64,000 bases of DNA, from positions 1-64,000 of the forward strand of contig CACXCG010000003.1 in NCBI GenBank assembly GCA_902766125.1. Reading direction: 5' to 3'. The translations under genes were made by a program, and so were the position numbers. Under the pieces are notes generated by a model. The model made no database searches and was not told the origin of the DNA. It saw nothing but the letters and a program-made list of their open reading frames with translations. This document shows, piece after piece, positions 8,279 to 16,541 of the stretch (positions are counted from its first letter, which is position 1; every line of letters starts with the position of its first letter). The stretch comes from an uncultured Spirochaetaceae bacterium. Its GTDB lineage: Bacteria > Spirochaetota > Spirochaetia > Treponematales > Treponemataceae.

Positions 8279-10252
8279 TTATGCAACCGAATGATATTCA
8301 AACACAAACGGTTTGAACTCACGGCCGGTTTCATTGAAGAACTTGCTGAAGAATTCATAGTACTGCAGACGCACTACCTGAATTGATACAACCATTCCTT
8401 CAAGCACGACAACAATCGCATTTCCAACAATGCTTATCAGTATGCCGCCCCAGGCAGGAGCCATTACACACAGTGTTTCAATGATGTAACCCAGAACCGC
8501 ATGTGCCAACGCAAACGCACCGACACGCAGGAAGCTGACGGTATTTGAAAGATACGAACTTACGATTTCAATTACTTCAACAACTGCACTGATAATGGCA
8601 GTTCCCAGACCGTCTTCCAATACCGGACGTTCACCGTCTACAAGGCGGGTAAGCGGTTCTCCGAAAGCAGTAAGCAAAAGCAGGGTTCCAATGATAATCC
8701 AGTCGTACAGTGCAGGACTGTGACCTAAGAACGCAAGACGCAGCGCAAAGACAACGACATACCAGAAGAAGCAGGCACCCGTAAGACCAGTCTTTGAAAA
8801 CAGAGCCTTACCGTAATGCTTAAGTGCAAACTGATTTATGATGTTAATAACAAGACCGGTTGTATTGATGATAAAGCCGACACCAACTGCAAATCCAAAG
8901 AACATGAACATGCGCATAATGGACTGGCTGTCACCACTGGGCATCATGGGAAGAATCTGATCACGCGGCGTTCCGAACAGACCGGTAACCCATCTGCTGA
9001 AGGGAGCAAGCAGTTCTGCGTTGGCAAACACTTCGCCGGTAAGAATACCCATAATCATACTGCTTATACCGATTGCCATAAACACAATGCCAAACTTTTC
9101 CCAGCCGTCAAGCTTGAACAGTTTTCTGTGCATGAGGATTCCAATCAGCAGGAACACAAATCCCTGACCTGCATCACCAAACATAAGGCCAAACAAAAGT
9201 GTAAAGAACAGGGCGACAAACGGTGTGGGGTCAATGGTTCCATACAGCGGAGATCCGTAACTGAACACCATGCGCTCAAAGTTACTGACGATTTTTCCGT
9301 GCTTAAGTTTTGTTGGAACTTTTTCCTGACCGGAAACAACAGCGGCAACTTCATCGGGTGCATACTCACGCAGTGCGGCTCTGCCTTCAGTAATTGCATC
9401 AATGCGTTTCATCATGTCACGGGAAGCATACGCAGGAATCCAGCCGGTAAGACGGTAGACAAACTGTGTTGATTCCAGTCCATCCTGAACTGCATGAACC
9501 TGAGACATAAGAGAAAATGCCTGAAGCAGTTTTTTAAGCTGTTCTTCATGAGCAAGTGCAAAGTTACGGCGTTCTTCCTGAACTTCATCAAAGGCTTTCT
9601 GAGCTTCTTCTTTCTGAGCAGCAAGCGTTGCAAGCATGTCGTCGGGAATGCCCTTAAAGTCAGCAGGAACGGCAAGTTCAACAAAGTGATGTGCTTTCAG
9701 TTCTGTATCCAGGGCAAAGCGTGCATTCTTAGAACAGGCAGCCATAATGCGGCTTCCGTCTTCACCCAGTTTAAGGATTACCGCACGATTTCCTACAGCC
9801 TTAACCAGACTGTCATACGAAGCAGGTGCAATTTTTCCGATGCGCATGGTTAAAAACGAAAGCGATTCCAGTTCTGAATACGACACCTTAAGGTTTGCAA
9901 ATGACTGTGCTTCAGTTGCGGCATCACTGACGCGTTTTAAATTATCTGATAAAGAAAGTTCTTTCTGATGAATCTGTTCTGCAAGTTCTATAAGATGATT
10001 ACAGGCATCCCGGTCTTCCTGTGTCGGAAGTTCAAGCGGTGCATGGTATCCGTCCAGGTCTGCAATTCCCAGGAAAGAACGCACATGAGAAAGTTTTTCA
10101 AACAGAGCACGGTCTTCGTTGGGTTCAGCTTCGCCCCGTACATCATTCTGAAACTGGAAGTCGCCTTCCTTACCCAGATAGAGGAGCACATTCTGTATAT
10201 CCTGTTTAAGAACCATAAGCTCTACAAGACGCATTGTTGTTGTCTTAGCCAT
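8279..10252 (-). CDS. ntpI: V-type ATPase subunit I (stator, a-subunit)
   Basis: 657 residues, in the normal 600-700 range. The N-terminal about 330 residues are a soluble, coiled-coil arm; the rest holds about seven membrane helices that translocate ions against the K ring. Conserved stretches include TPFVALFFTLLFGLMFGDAGQG and LSNTVSFLRVGAFALAHA, which contains the essential Arg facing the c-ring Glu. A GGAGG site precedes the ATG, and the start overlaps the C-subunit end by eight bases. Confidence 0.97.
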   Translation of the reverse strand: MAKTTTMRLVELMVLKQDIQNVLLYLGKEGDFQFQNDVRGEAEPNEDRALFEKLSHVRSFLGIADLDGYHAPLELPTQEDRDACNHLIELAEQIHQKELSLSDNLKRVSDAATEAQSFANLKVSYSELESLSFLTMRIGKIAPASYDSLVKAVGNRAVILKLGEDGSRIMAACSKNARFALDTELKAHHFVELAVPADFKGIPDDMLATLAAQKEEAQKAFDEVQEERRNFALAHEEQLKKLLQAFSLMSQVHAVQDGLESTQFVYRLTGWIPAYASRDMMKRIDAITEGRAALREYAPDEVAAVVSGQEKVPTKLKHGKIVSNFERMVFSYGSPLYGTIDPTPFVALFFTLLFGLMFGDAGQGFVFLLIGILMHRKLFKLDGWEKFGIVFMAIGISSMIMGILTGEVFANAELLAPFSRWVTGLFGTPRDQILPMMPSGDSQSIMRMFMFFGFAVGVGFIINTTGLVINIINQFALKHYGKALFSKTGLTGACFFWYVVVFALRLAFLGHSPALYDWIIIGTLLLLTAFGEPLTRLVDGERPVLEDGLGTAIISAVVEVIEIVSSYLSNTVSFLRVGAFALAHAVLGYIIETLCVMAPAWGGILISIVGNAIVVVLEGMVVSIQVVRLQYYEFFSKFFNETGREFKPFVFEYHSVA

Positions 10253-11276
10253 TGCTTTCCTCCGTTACACCTGCGGTCTGCATTGCACTCTTCATGCTTA
10301 CGTTCATGCGAAGTCCTTCTGAAACCGTACGTATGGCATCAAGTTCGTTACGCTTTACGATAAACCAGCACACTAAAGGACATTCGGTAAACGGAAACGA
10401 ATGAAAACTTCTGAGTGCGTGTGCAACATATTCTTTTTTATGAGCATTGCTTATCCAGCGCGGATCAACGGTCCACACTACCCCTTCTTCGTGAGGATTC
10501 AGATAGCGTGCAAACTTCCACTTCTGCCACAGCTCGTAACTGTTTATGTCCCAGTCCAGTATGCGGATTGCTTCACTTGCAAACACATCGTTTGACAGTT
10601 TTCTGTCTGTCGAATACGCAAGATGTTCTTTTATCTGCTCTGAAGACATATTGTAATACAGTTTAAGACGCAATGCCCACAGTATGTTTTCCATGCGGAT
10701 TTTTTCAAGCAGTAAGCGTTTTAATTCGGTACGGCAGGAGGAATCTGTTTTTTCTACGTTAGCCCACAGTTCCTGCAGATACTGGACGTCAAGACGGTAA
10801 TCGTTTGCCTGCTGTTCACTCAGTTCGGGAACATGGTCATACCACGAAAGCACTGAACCTGAAGTCATTGCTTTTATATCAGGCCATTTGTCATATTGAA
10901 TCAGGCTGAAGGGAGTTGTATCCACTACGGCAGGCATGTCGTGCTCTTTAAAACAAAGGGCAGCTCCCAGTTCCTTTATGTTGTCGTAATCAAAAAAATG
11001 CACCAGAGAAACCAGTACCGGAGAAGGATTTGCGTAATTTGAAATGAGTTTTTTATAGGATTCAACAAAGTGATCACGTGCTTCAATTTCCAGCAGTTTG
11101 GCAAGTACTGCTTCGGGAACCGCGGGAACTTCTTTTTCGCAGACCAGATCCCACAGTTCATGCAGAGTGCGGACAGAAAACAGTTTTGCAGCACGGCGAC
11201 CTACATACGATGAGGCAAGCATTCCGCTTGCTTTTGCGTACACATAGCTGTCTGCGGCTGAACTATCCATTGCCAT
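10245..11276 (-). CDS. ntpC: V-type ATPase subunit C (d-like socket)
   Basis: 343 residues, the usual size of the C/d (AC39-like) subunit that couples the central stalk to the K ring. Like its family it is all-helical and poorly conserved; recognisable parts are the start ADSYVYAKASGMLASSYVG and FFDYDNIKELGAAL, matching the first of the three related helical domains. GGAGG and AAGG sites precede the ATG. The call relies on its position between G/H and I. Confidence 0.88.
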   Translation of the reverse strand: MAMDSSAADSYVYAKASGMLASSYVGRRAAKLFSVRTLHELWDLVCEKEVPAVPEAVLAKLLEIEARDHFVESYKKLISNYANPSPVLVSLVHFFDYDNIKELGAALCFKEHDMPAVVDTTPFSLIQYDKWPDIKAMTSGSVLSWYDHVPELSEQQANDYRLDVQYLQELWANVEKTDSSCRTELKRLLLEKIRMENILWALRLKLYYNMSSEQIKEHLAYSTDRKLSNDVFASEAIRILDWDINSYELWQKWKFARYLNPHEEGVVWTVDPRWISNAHKKEYVAHALRSFHSFPFTECPLVCWFIVKRNELDAIRTVSEGLRMNVSMKSAMQTAGVTEESNG

Positions 11277-11297
11277 ACGCGACCTTCCTCCAGTTCC

Positions 11298-11603
11298 TTA
11301 GCGGAACAAAATGGAATCCATAAGCGAATTGAACGCCGCGTTATTTTTGGGAGTTGACTGTAAGGAATCTTTGAACGATGCAACTTCAGTGTCGTGATGT
11401 ACCCCAGCCTGTTTCATCTGCTCTTGAGCTTCCTGTTCAAGCTGAGCATACATCTGCGTGTACTGGGTTTTAAACTGAGTGTCTGCCTTTGCGCGGGCCT
11501 GAGCAATGCGGCTGTCTGCTTCTTTCTGTGCATCCTGAATGACCTGATCAGCTTCGCGTTCAACATCAAGCAGGTGCTGAATTACATCAATTTCATCAGC
11601 CAT
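11298..11603 (-). CDS. V-type ATPase subunit G/H (peripheral stalk coiled coil)
   Basis: 101 residues from the ATG after AAGGTGG (an upstream in-frame ATG at 11672 would run into the previous gene and has no such site). The protein is one continuous charged helix (residues 1-75: LLDVEREADQVIQDAQKEAD and similar), matching the AhaH/NtpF stalk that pairs with subunit E. It lies 16 bp after the EIIA gene. Confidence 0.82.
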   Translation of the reverse strand: MADEIDVIQHLLDVEREADQVIQDAQKEADSRIAQARAKADTQFKTQYTQMYAQLEQEAQEQMKQAGVHHDTEVASFKDSLQSTPKNNAAFNSLMDSILFR

Positions 11604-11619
11604 ACGCTTTACCACCTTA

Positions 11620-12084
11620 TTACGCCAAAGAAGCCTCGTACTGACATACAAGGTCATATACCTGGCGTGCATTTTGCATCTCTACGATCTGCTTTGCAAA
11701 CATCGGATTTTGTAATATAGAAGCAAGAGCTTTAAGCACTTTAAGGTGACGCTCTGTCTCTTCTGGTGCAGAAAGTACCATAAAGACAAGCGACACAGGT
11801 GCTTTATCCAGCGCATCGTAGTCAATGCCCTTACGGCTTATGCCAATGGCACCAACTACATTCTTTACGCAGGGACAGTGTCCGTGAGGAACTGCAATGC
11901 CGTGCATGATTCCTGTGCTCATTTTTGACTCACGTTCACGCAGTGCGCTTAGAGCCTGTGCACGGTCTATTTCGGGCTGAACGGCAACGATTGATTCAAG
12001 CAGTTCTTCAAACAGCTCTTCTTTGTCTGAGCTTTCTAAATTCAGGATAACGCTCTCCGGAGAGAATACTTGATCAAGTATCAT
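11620..12084 (-). CDS. ptsN: PTS EIIA-Ntr/fructose-type protein (PtsN-like)
   Basis: 154 residues from the ATG at 12084, chosen because GGAGG sits eight bases ahead of it; the longer in-frame form would overlap secG. It is a single EIIA domain with the active-site His in HGIAVPHGHC, and helix motifs ALSALRERESKMSTGI typical of EIIA-Ntr. These proteins usually regulate by phosphorylation state rather than moving sugar. Its place between secG and the first V-ATPase gene hints at metabolic control of the ATPase or shared expression only. Confidence 0.92.
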   Translation of the reverse strand: MILDQVFSPESVILNLESSDKEELFEELLESIVAVQPEIDRAQALSALRERESKMSTGIMHGIAVPHGHCPCVKNVVGAIGISRKGIDYDALDKAPVSLVFMVLSAPEETERHLKVLKALASILQNPMFAKQIVEMQNARQVYDLVCQYEASLA

Positions 12085-12109
12085 TGCCTTATCCTCCATA
12101 AGCATTCTG

Positions 12110-12436
12110 CTATTCGTCAAGCCAAGAACCGGCAGTAGAAGCAGCTTCTTCTACAGTACCTTCAACCTGTTCTGCAGTTTCCAGCAGGTTCACATCAGAT
12201 GCAGGTGCTTTATTGAGCAGTGCAAGTGAAAATGCAATAACCAGGAACAAGGCTGCAAACACAGCGGTTGTCTTTGTAAGCACAGAAGCGGAACGTGCAC
12301 CAAATGCAGCAGACTGTCCGCCGCCAAATACACCACCCATACCGCTGTCGTTATCATTCTGAACAACAACCAGCAGAATAAGAAGAACACAAACAATAAT
12401 AAATGCTACTAAAAGGATAGTTCTTACAACACCCAT
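12110..12436 (-). CDS. secG: Preprotein translocase subunit SecG
   Basis: 108 residues. Two membrane helices (about 5-25 and 56-76) surround the conserved SecG loop NDNDSGMGGVFGGGQSAAFG. It assists SecYE in protein export across the inner membrane. It has its own promoter at 12483-12511 and a GGAG site, and is first in the run that continues into ptsN and the V-ATPase genes. Confidence 0.95.
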   Translation of the reverse strand: MGVVRTILLVAFIIVCVLLILLVVVQNDNDSGMGGVFGGGQSAAFGARSASVLTKTTAVFAALFLVIAFSLALLNKAPASDVNLLETAEQVEGTVEEAASTAGSWLDE

Positions 12437-12482
12437 TTTCTAACTCCACGCCGGATTTCCGGCAGACTTTGTATGGAATCCT

Positions 12483-12511
12483 ATATTAACGGATTTATAC
12501 GATTGCGTCAA
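12483..12511 (-). promoter_or_regulatory. secG / V-ATPase operon promoter
   Basis: Minus-strand -35 TTGACG (12506-12511), 17-bp spacer, -10 TAATAT (12483-12488): close to consensus. The -35 box overlaps the -35 box of the divergent relA-like gene by three bases. Confidence 0.75.
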
Positions 12512-12531
12512 CTCACGGCCTGTGTTATACT
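12503..12531 (+). promoter_or_regulatory. Promoter of the RelA-like operon, leaderless
   Basis: -35 TTGCGT (12503-12508), 17 bp, -10 TATACT (12526-12531), then exactly six bases to the A of the start codon at 12538. No ribosome site is present. The transcript should therefore start at the ATG. Confidence 0.7.
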
Positions 12532-12537
12532 GTACGC

Positions 12538-13593
12538 ATGACAGCACATGAACAGCAGATTCTTAACGAATATAGAGAACAAAAGCCGCAGTTTGAACAG
12601 CTTGCTCAGACTGCAGACCAGATTCTGAATGCAGCAGTAGCAAAAAGCGGCGCTCAGGTATACGGCATCATTCACCGCGTAAAGGAACAGAACAGTCTTG
12701 CGGGTAAATTACACCGTAAAGGTGACAAGTACACTTCCCTTTCGGATATTACCGACATTCTGGGCTTCCGTATTATCTGCTATTTTGCAGATGATGTAGA
12801 TGCAATTGCACAGGCAGTTTCTGACGCCTTCGACATAGACTGGGACAATTCCATAGACAAGCGCAATGTCTTAGATGTCAATTCCTTCGGGTACATGGCA
12901 GTCCACTACATCTGTTCGCTTAAAGACGACGGTTCTGTTCCCGCAGAACTGAAGGGGAAACGCTTTGAAGTACAGATGTGTTCACTGTTACAGCATGCCT
13001 GGGCAGTCATGAATCATGATTTGGGCTACAAGACAAAGTTTGGCATTCCGCAGGCAGTAAGCAGAGATTTTTCACGCCTTGCAGGTCTTATGGAAATTGC
13101 CGACGAACACTTTAGCCGCATCCGCGACACCGTAAGCACTTACACCGAAGACGTACATCAGAAAATTGTTACGGATGCTTCTTCTGACATTCCGATTGAT
13201 GCAGTTTCTCTTGCAGAATACATGAAGTACAGTCACAAGATGCGTTCGTTCCTGGATCAGATTGCACAAACCTGTCACGCAGAGATTTTTGATGACACTC
13301 CCGAAAATTACATTGAACAGCTTTCGTGGCTGCATAAAACAAAACTGGGTGACATTCAGGCCATGCTTGAAGAAAACGGACCGCTTGCTTCCCGCATTGC
13401 ACAGAAAACACTTTCCGAATACGAACTGGACATCTTTGCAGCATCGGTCGGATTACGCTGTCTGTGTCACGCAGAACTGATTGCAAAAGGCTTTTCTTTG
13501 CAGCAGGCAGCAGATTTCTTTAACCTTTCGCTCAACAACAAAGAACGTGCCCTGCAGCATGCAAAAGAACTGCTGGACACATACCAGAAATAG
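12538..13593 (+). CDS. RelA/SpoT-domain (p)ppGpp synthetase-like protein, synthetase only
   Basis: 351 residues. Residues about 45-200 match a small alarmone synthetase core: HRVKEQNSLAGKLHRKG, DITDILGFRIICYFADDV, SFGYMAVHYICSL and FEVQMCSLLQHAWAVMNHDLGYK. The metal-binding Asp and Glu and the stacking Tyr are in place; the usual GYRS reads GYMA. There is no HD hydrolase, TGS or ACT domain, and the C-terminal about 150 residues are an all-helical extension I do not recognise. It may make (p)ppGpp or a related pyrophosphorylated nucleotide, or act on other substrates as some single-domain relatives do. First gene of a three-gene plus-strand unit; start is leaderless. Confidence 0.85.
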   Translation: MTAHEQQILNEYREQKPQFEQLAQTADQILNAAVAKSGAQVYGIIHRVKEQNSLAGKLHRKGDKYTSLSDITDILGFRIICYFADDVDAIAQAVSDAFDIDWDNSIDKRNVLDVNSFGYMAVHYICSLKDDGSVPAELKGKRFEVQMCSLLQHAWAVMNHDLGYKTKFGIPQAVSRDFSRLAGLMEIADEHFSRIRDTVSTYTEDVHQKIVTDASSDIPIDAVSLAEYMKYSHKMRSFLDQIAQTCHAEIFDDTPENYIEQLSWLHKTKLGDIQAMLEENGPLASRIAQKTLSEYELDIFAASVGLRCLCHAELIAKGFSLQQAADFFNLSLNNKERALQHAKELLDTYQK

Positions 13594-13608
13594 AACAGGA
13601 AAACGCGC

Positions 13609-14172
13609 ATGAAGTTTAAGGGTATAGAAAAAATTCATCAGGGAAAATTTATTACCCGCTACGACATTCAGTATGAATCCGAAAAAGGCCGTGCAAAGAC
13701 CTACGAAATGATAAGTCGCAACAAAAACATCAGCACGCAGGAAGATTTACACAATAATCGCGTTGATGCCGTAGTCCTTATCATGCACGATGCAGAAAAA
13801 AAGCGCATCCTCCTCAGCAGAGAATTCCGCATGGCTCCTGCTGAATGGGTCATAAACTTTCCCGCAGGACTGATTGATGCAGGAGAAAGTGCAGAACAGG
13901 CAGCAGCACGGGAACTTCGCGAAGAAACAGGGCTTACCCTTGATGCAATTGATGAAGTGTGGAAGGAAAGCTATTCTGCAGTCGGTTTTTCAAACGAAAA
14001 AAACAGTGTCGTTATTGGAAAAGCAAGCGGCACCATCTTACCCAGTGATTCTGACATGGAAGAAATAGAAGCACGCTGGTACACAAAAGAAGAAGTACAA
14101 AAACTGTTACAGACAGAACGCTTTGCTGCCCGAACTCAGGCATACTGTGCATTGTGGAGTGCACATGAATAA
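13609..14172 (+). CDS. Nudix hydrolase (ADP-ribose pyrophosphatase type)
   Basis: 187 residues with a complete Nudix box G-x5-E-x7-REUXEEXGU, seen as GLIDAGESAEQAAARELREE followed by TGL. The flanking layout (LSREFRMAPAEWVINFPAGLID) is that of ADP-ribose/nucleotide-sugar pyrophosphatases. It starts 15 bp after the RelA-like gene with an AGGA site and overlaps the next gene by eight bases. Substrate not determinable from sequence. Confidence 0.9.
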   Translation: MKFKGIEKIHQGKFITRYDIQYESEKGRAKTYEMISRNKNISTQEDLHNNRVDAVVLIMHDAEKKRILLSREFRMAPAEWVINFPAGLIDAGESAEQAAARELREETGLTLDAIDEVWKESYSAVGFSNEKNSVVIGKASGTILPSDSDMEEIEARWYTKEEVQKLLQTERFAARTQAYCALWSAHE

Positions 14173-15550
14173 CATTTACAACATCGTCGCAACCCTGTGT
14201 TCGCATGTCATACACACCTGCGATGAAGAATTTTTTGTTCAGTACAGCTGCATTTCCCGCGCAGAAAAAAACAGAATTGCACTGCTCATAAAAAATGCAG
14301 TACCGCAATTATTTGAACAAAGTGATGAATTACGCATTGCACAGCTTACACAGGACACCTTTACTGAACAGTTTTTTTCAAGTCTGAATGCACTTATACA
14401 GACACTTACGAAACAAAATGATTCGTATGCCATAACGGGATTAATTCAGACGCTTGATTTAAGCCTTGAACGTTTGCTTAAGCAGAAAATTGCAGAACTG
14501 GAACAGGATGATTTTTCTACCGTGCTTAATACAAACCGCGAGCTTACCGGCATAGGACTTTTACCCCGCTGTTCGTGTGTGTGGGAACGAAAGCACCGGC
14601 TTTCTCACTGCTACAACCGCATGGATAACTTTCTGTTCAACATGCTGCTTATGGAAAATTCTATTTTGGGTGAACTGATAGACAAGCACTTTTTTTTACC
14701 CGGAAGTCTGTTTCCGCACTTTGCAGACACAAAAAAACTGACGCTTGCCGCAAGTGCCTTACGCAGCGAACGGAAATTTTCAGCACAGCTGTTCGACAAA
14801 GATAAAGTTCAGTATTTTAAAATTGAATACGACAAAGACGGATGGAAAACCGACAACGAACTGGTGTGGAAAAAAATAATACACTCATCATCACAAAACA
14901 CGGACATCATCGTATTCCCCGAAATACTGGGAAACCCCGACACCGTATGCGACATACAGAACCACATTCACGCACTCAGTGACCAGGAAAAACAGAAACT
15001 TCCGTCGCTTATAGTGCTGCCTTCTGTGTGGCAGAACAAGCAGAACACCGTTACCGTTTTAGATAAGACAGGAGAAATCCTTTACACTCAGAACAAACAG
15101 AATTCCTTCCGCATTGAACCTGAAGGATCAGGATATCTTGAAGCAATTATTCCCAGCCGTGTTATAAACATCCTGCACTTTGAAGGAATCGGCCGCATTG
15201 CCATTTTAATCTGCAAAGATTTTCTTACCACAAAATACATGGAACAGTTAATGCGGTGTTTTAAACTGACACTGATTATTGTTCCGTCTTTTTCAACAGG
15301 CTCTTACGATTTTAAGCAGGCATTCGATGTCTGTGCACATGACGACTGCAATGTACTGTGGATAAATACCTGTGCTGCAATGGAAAAAGGAAAAGAACAG
15401 AACTTTGAAGCAGTAGGTGCCGTCCGCAAACGCATCTCACGCAAAGACGATGAATCGCATACACTGTGCAGGATGACACCCTGTAACGGAGCGTTCACCG
15501 GTCAGTGCAAGCACGACTGCCTGTTCTTTGAAACCATGCAGGAAGTGTAA
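14165..15550 (+). CDS. Nitrilase-fold (carbon-nitrogen hydrolase) protein with an unknown N-terminal domain
   Basis: 461 residues starting at the ATG inside the end of the Nudix gene. Residues about 240-440 look like a carbon-nitrogen hydrolase: Glu253 in IIVFPEILGNP, Lys311 in QNKQNSFRIEPEG and Cys350 in IAILICKDF form the expected Glu-Lys-Cys triad. Residues 1-235 are mostly helical and match nothing I know; a Cys/His-containing patch (RCSCVWERKHRLSHCYNR, residues 135-152) stands out. Known relatives hydrolyse amides or nitriles or feed glutamine ammonia to synthetases. Tight linkage to a RelA-like and a Nudix gene suggests a nucleotide- or signalling-related pathway, which is inference. 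Confidence 0.7.
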   Translation: MNNIYNIVATLCSHVIHTCDEEFFVQYSCISRAEKNRIALLIKNAVPQLFEQSDELRIAQLTQDTFTEQFFSSLNALIQTLTKQNDSYAITGLIQTLDLSLERLLKQKIAELEQDDFSTVLNTNRELTGIGLLPRCSCVWERKHRLSHCYNRMDNFLFNMLLMENSILGELIDKHFFLPGSLFPHFADTKKLTLAASALRSERKFSAQLFDKDKVQYFKIEYDKDGWKTDNELVWKKIIHSSSQNTDIIVFPEILGNPDTVCDIQNHIHALSDQEKQKLPSLIVLPSVWQNKQNTVTVLDKTGEILYTQNKQNSFRIEPEGSGYLEAIIPSRVINILHFEGIGRIAILICKDFLTTKYMEQLMRCFKLTLIIVPSFSTGSYDFKQAFDVCAHDDCNVLWINTCAAMEKGKEQNFEAVGAVRKRISRKDDESHTLCRMTPCNGAFTGQCKHDCLFFETMQEV

Positions 15551-15573
15551 CACTAACCAGTGACCGTTACTGT

Positions 15574-16194
15574 TTAGTCGAGCGTGAAAGTGATGTATTG
15601 AATGTAATAATCAGTCCTTTCCATAGAAACAGTAAGATCTGTTCCACTTGTAATTTCAACGCTGTCGGTTATCAGGGTTTTAGTATTTCCCGATCCACTA
15701 CCAAAAGATTTTGAATAAGTACCATAGCGTAAGGTTCCTGAAATTGAAGCATTTATAGCATTAACCCAGGCACCAATTCTGAATTTTCCGGTTCTTCCTA
15801 CATATGCTTCAAGCTGACTTGCGGTGACAGTTGATCTTCCGTAGTCATTTGTGGTCTTAGTAAGCGTTACCGTACGGGCAAGCCATTTTGCCTTCAGCGA
15901 AACATTTGAGCGGATTGGAGTATCAAAATTAAATTCTTCGTTACCGTCATACCAGCCGAGGAAAACATAGTTTTCTTTTACGGGTTCATTTTCGAGAGGC
16001 ACTACACACTGTCCTTCCCGGACTGTACGGGTTATAAGCTCATCTCCATTGTCACTGTCAAATTCAACAGTAAATGATTGTGTTCTTTCTGAGCCACCGC
16101 CGTGTCCGGTAGAAAGAGCAAAATTACAAGAACTAAGGCTTACAAGAGTAAGAACGCTTAACACGCATGCAAAAACTTTCAGAGTGCGTTTCAT
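15574..16194 (-). CDS. InlB B-repeat lipoprotein
   Basis: 206 residues from the ATG after GGAAG (an earlier in-frame ATG is ignored). A lipoprotein signal ends at VSLSSC (Cys near residue 23). Residues about 45-107 form one Listeria-Bacteroides (InlB B) repeat, visible as FTVEFDSDNGDELITR...YVFLGWYDG...NVSLKAKW. The C-terminal about 100 residues are beta-rich with no recognised family. Such proteins are usually surface or periplasmic adhesin-like lipoproteins. A promoter with -35 TTGTTT and -10 TATCAA precedes it. Confidence 0.75.
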   Translation of the reverse strand: MKRTLKVFACVLSVLTLVSLSSCNFALSTGHGGGSERTQSFTVEFDSDNGDELITRTVREGQCVVPLENEPVKENYVFLGWYDGNEEFNFDTPIRSNVSLKAKWLARTVTLTKTTNDYGRSTVTASQLEAYVGRTGKFRIGAWVNAINASISGTLRYGTYSKSFGSGSGNTKTLITDSVEITSGTDLTVSMERTDYYIQYITFTLD

Positions 16195-16215
16195 AAAATC
16201 TTCCATTTTTTTTGT

Positions 16216-16244
16216 TTGATAAAAGATACTTTTTTTTAAAACAA
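16216..16244 (-). promoter_or_regulatory. Promoter of the InlB-repeat lipoprotein
   Basis: Minus strand -35 TTGTTT (16239-16244), 17-bp spacer, -10 TATCAA (16216-16221), then the GGAAG site and ATG at 16194. Very AT-rich surroundings, so moderate certainty. Confidence 0.4.
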
Positions 16245-16250
16245 ACAGCA

Positions 16251-16276
16251 AAAAGGGCTACCCCTAGGTAGCCCTT
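16251..16276 (-). terminator. Rho-independent terminator of the lost second gap gene
   Basis: A 10-bp perfect stem (AAGGGCTACC / GGTAGCCCTT) with a 4-base loop, followed on the minus strand by a T run. It lies just after the remnant gap 3' end and has the same arrangement as the terminator behind the intact gap. Confidence 0.75.
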
Positions 16277-16297
16277 CATTAGCAAAGAAAAATATTA

Positions 16298-16434
16298 CTA
16301 TTTCAGTTCGCTAAAGTATTTAATTGTACTCCCCCTTCGCGCAGGGGCGCTCGTCATTTTCGGCGGTTGCTGCGTCACTCGCAACCTTTTCCCCGAAAAT
16401 GTCTGTTCAGTATATGAGTTCTCATTGTCATACC
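16298..16434 (-). pseudogene. Remnant of a second gap (GAPDH) gene, 3' end only, broken by a palindromic insert
   Basis: Reading the minus strand gives [10 protein letters not shown] near 16405-16434, then about 70 unrelated bases (16330-16401), then TIKYFSELK and a TAG stop (16298-16329). The intact gap next door ends [22 protein letters not shown], so this is the tail of a tandem duplicate that has diverged and lost its body. The insert is a nested palindrome (outer arms 16355-16363 / 16393-16401, inner arms 16365-16370 / 16381-16386). Upstream, 8-bp arms at 16435-16442 and 16456-16463 make another hairpin, and 16475-16493 repeats 19 bases of the gap tail in inverted orientation. No product is expected. 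The 347 bases from 16195 to 16541 hold only this, two terminators and a promoter. Confidence 0.8.
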
Positions 16435-16496
16435 CACAACGCAAGCAAGGGCGTAGCGTTGTGCATTAAACAGAACGATAATGAGAACTCATAAAA

Positions 16497-16522
16497 AAGA
16501 GGTCTCCCGAAGGAGACCTCTT
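16497..16522 (-). terminator. Rho-independent terminator of gap
   Basis: An 11-bp perfect stem (AAGAGGTCTCC / GGAGACCTCTT) with a 4-base loop and a following minus-strand run of Ts, 20 bases past the gap stop codon. Confidence 0.9.
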
Positions 16523-16541
16523 GTAACTTCAAAGTTCTAAA

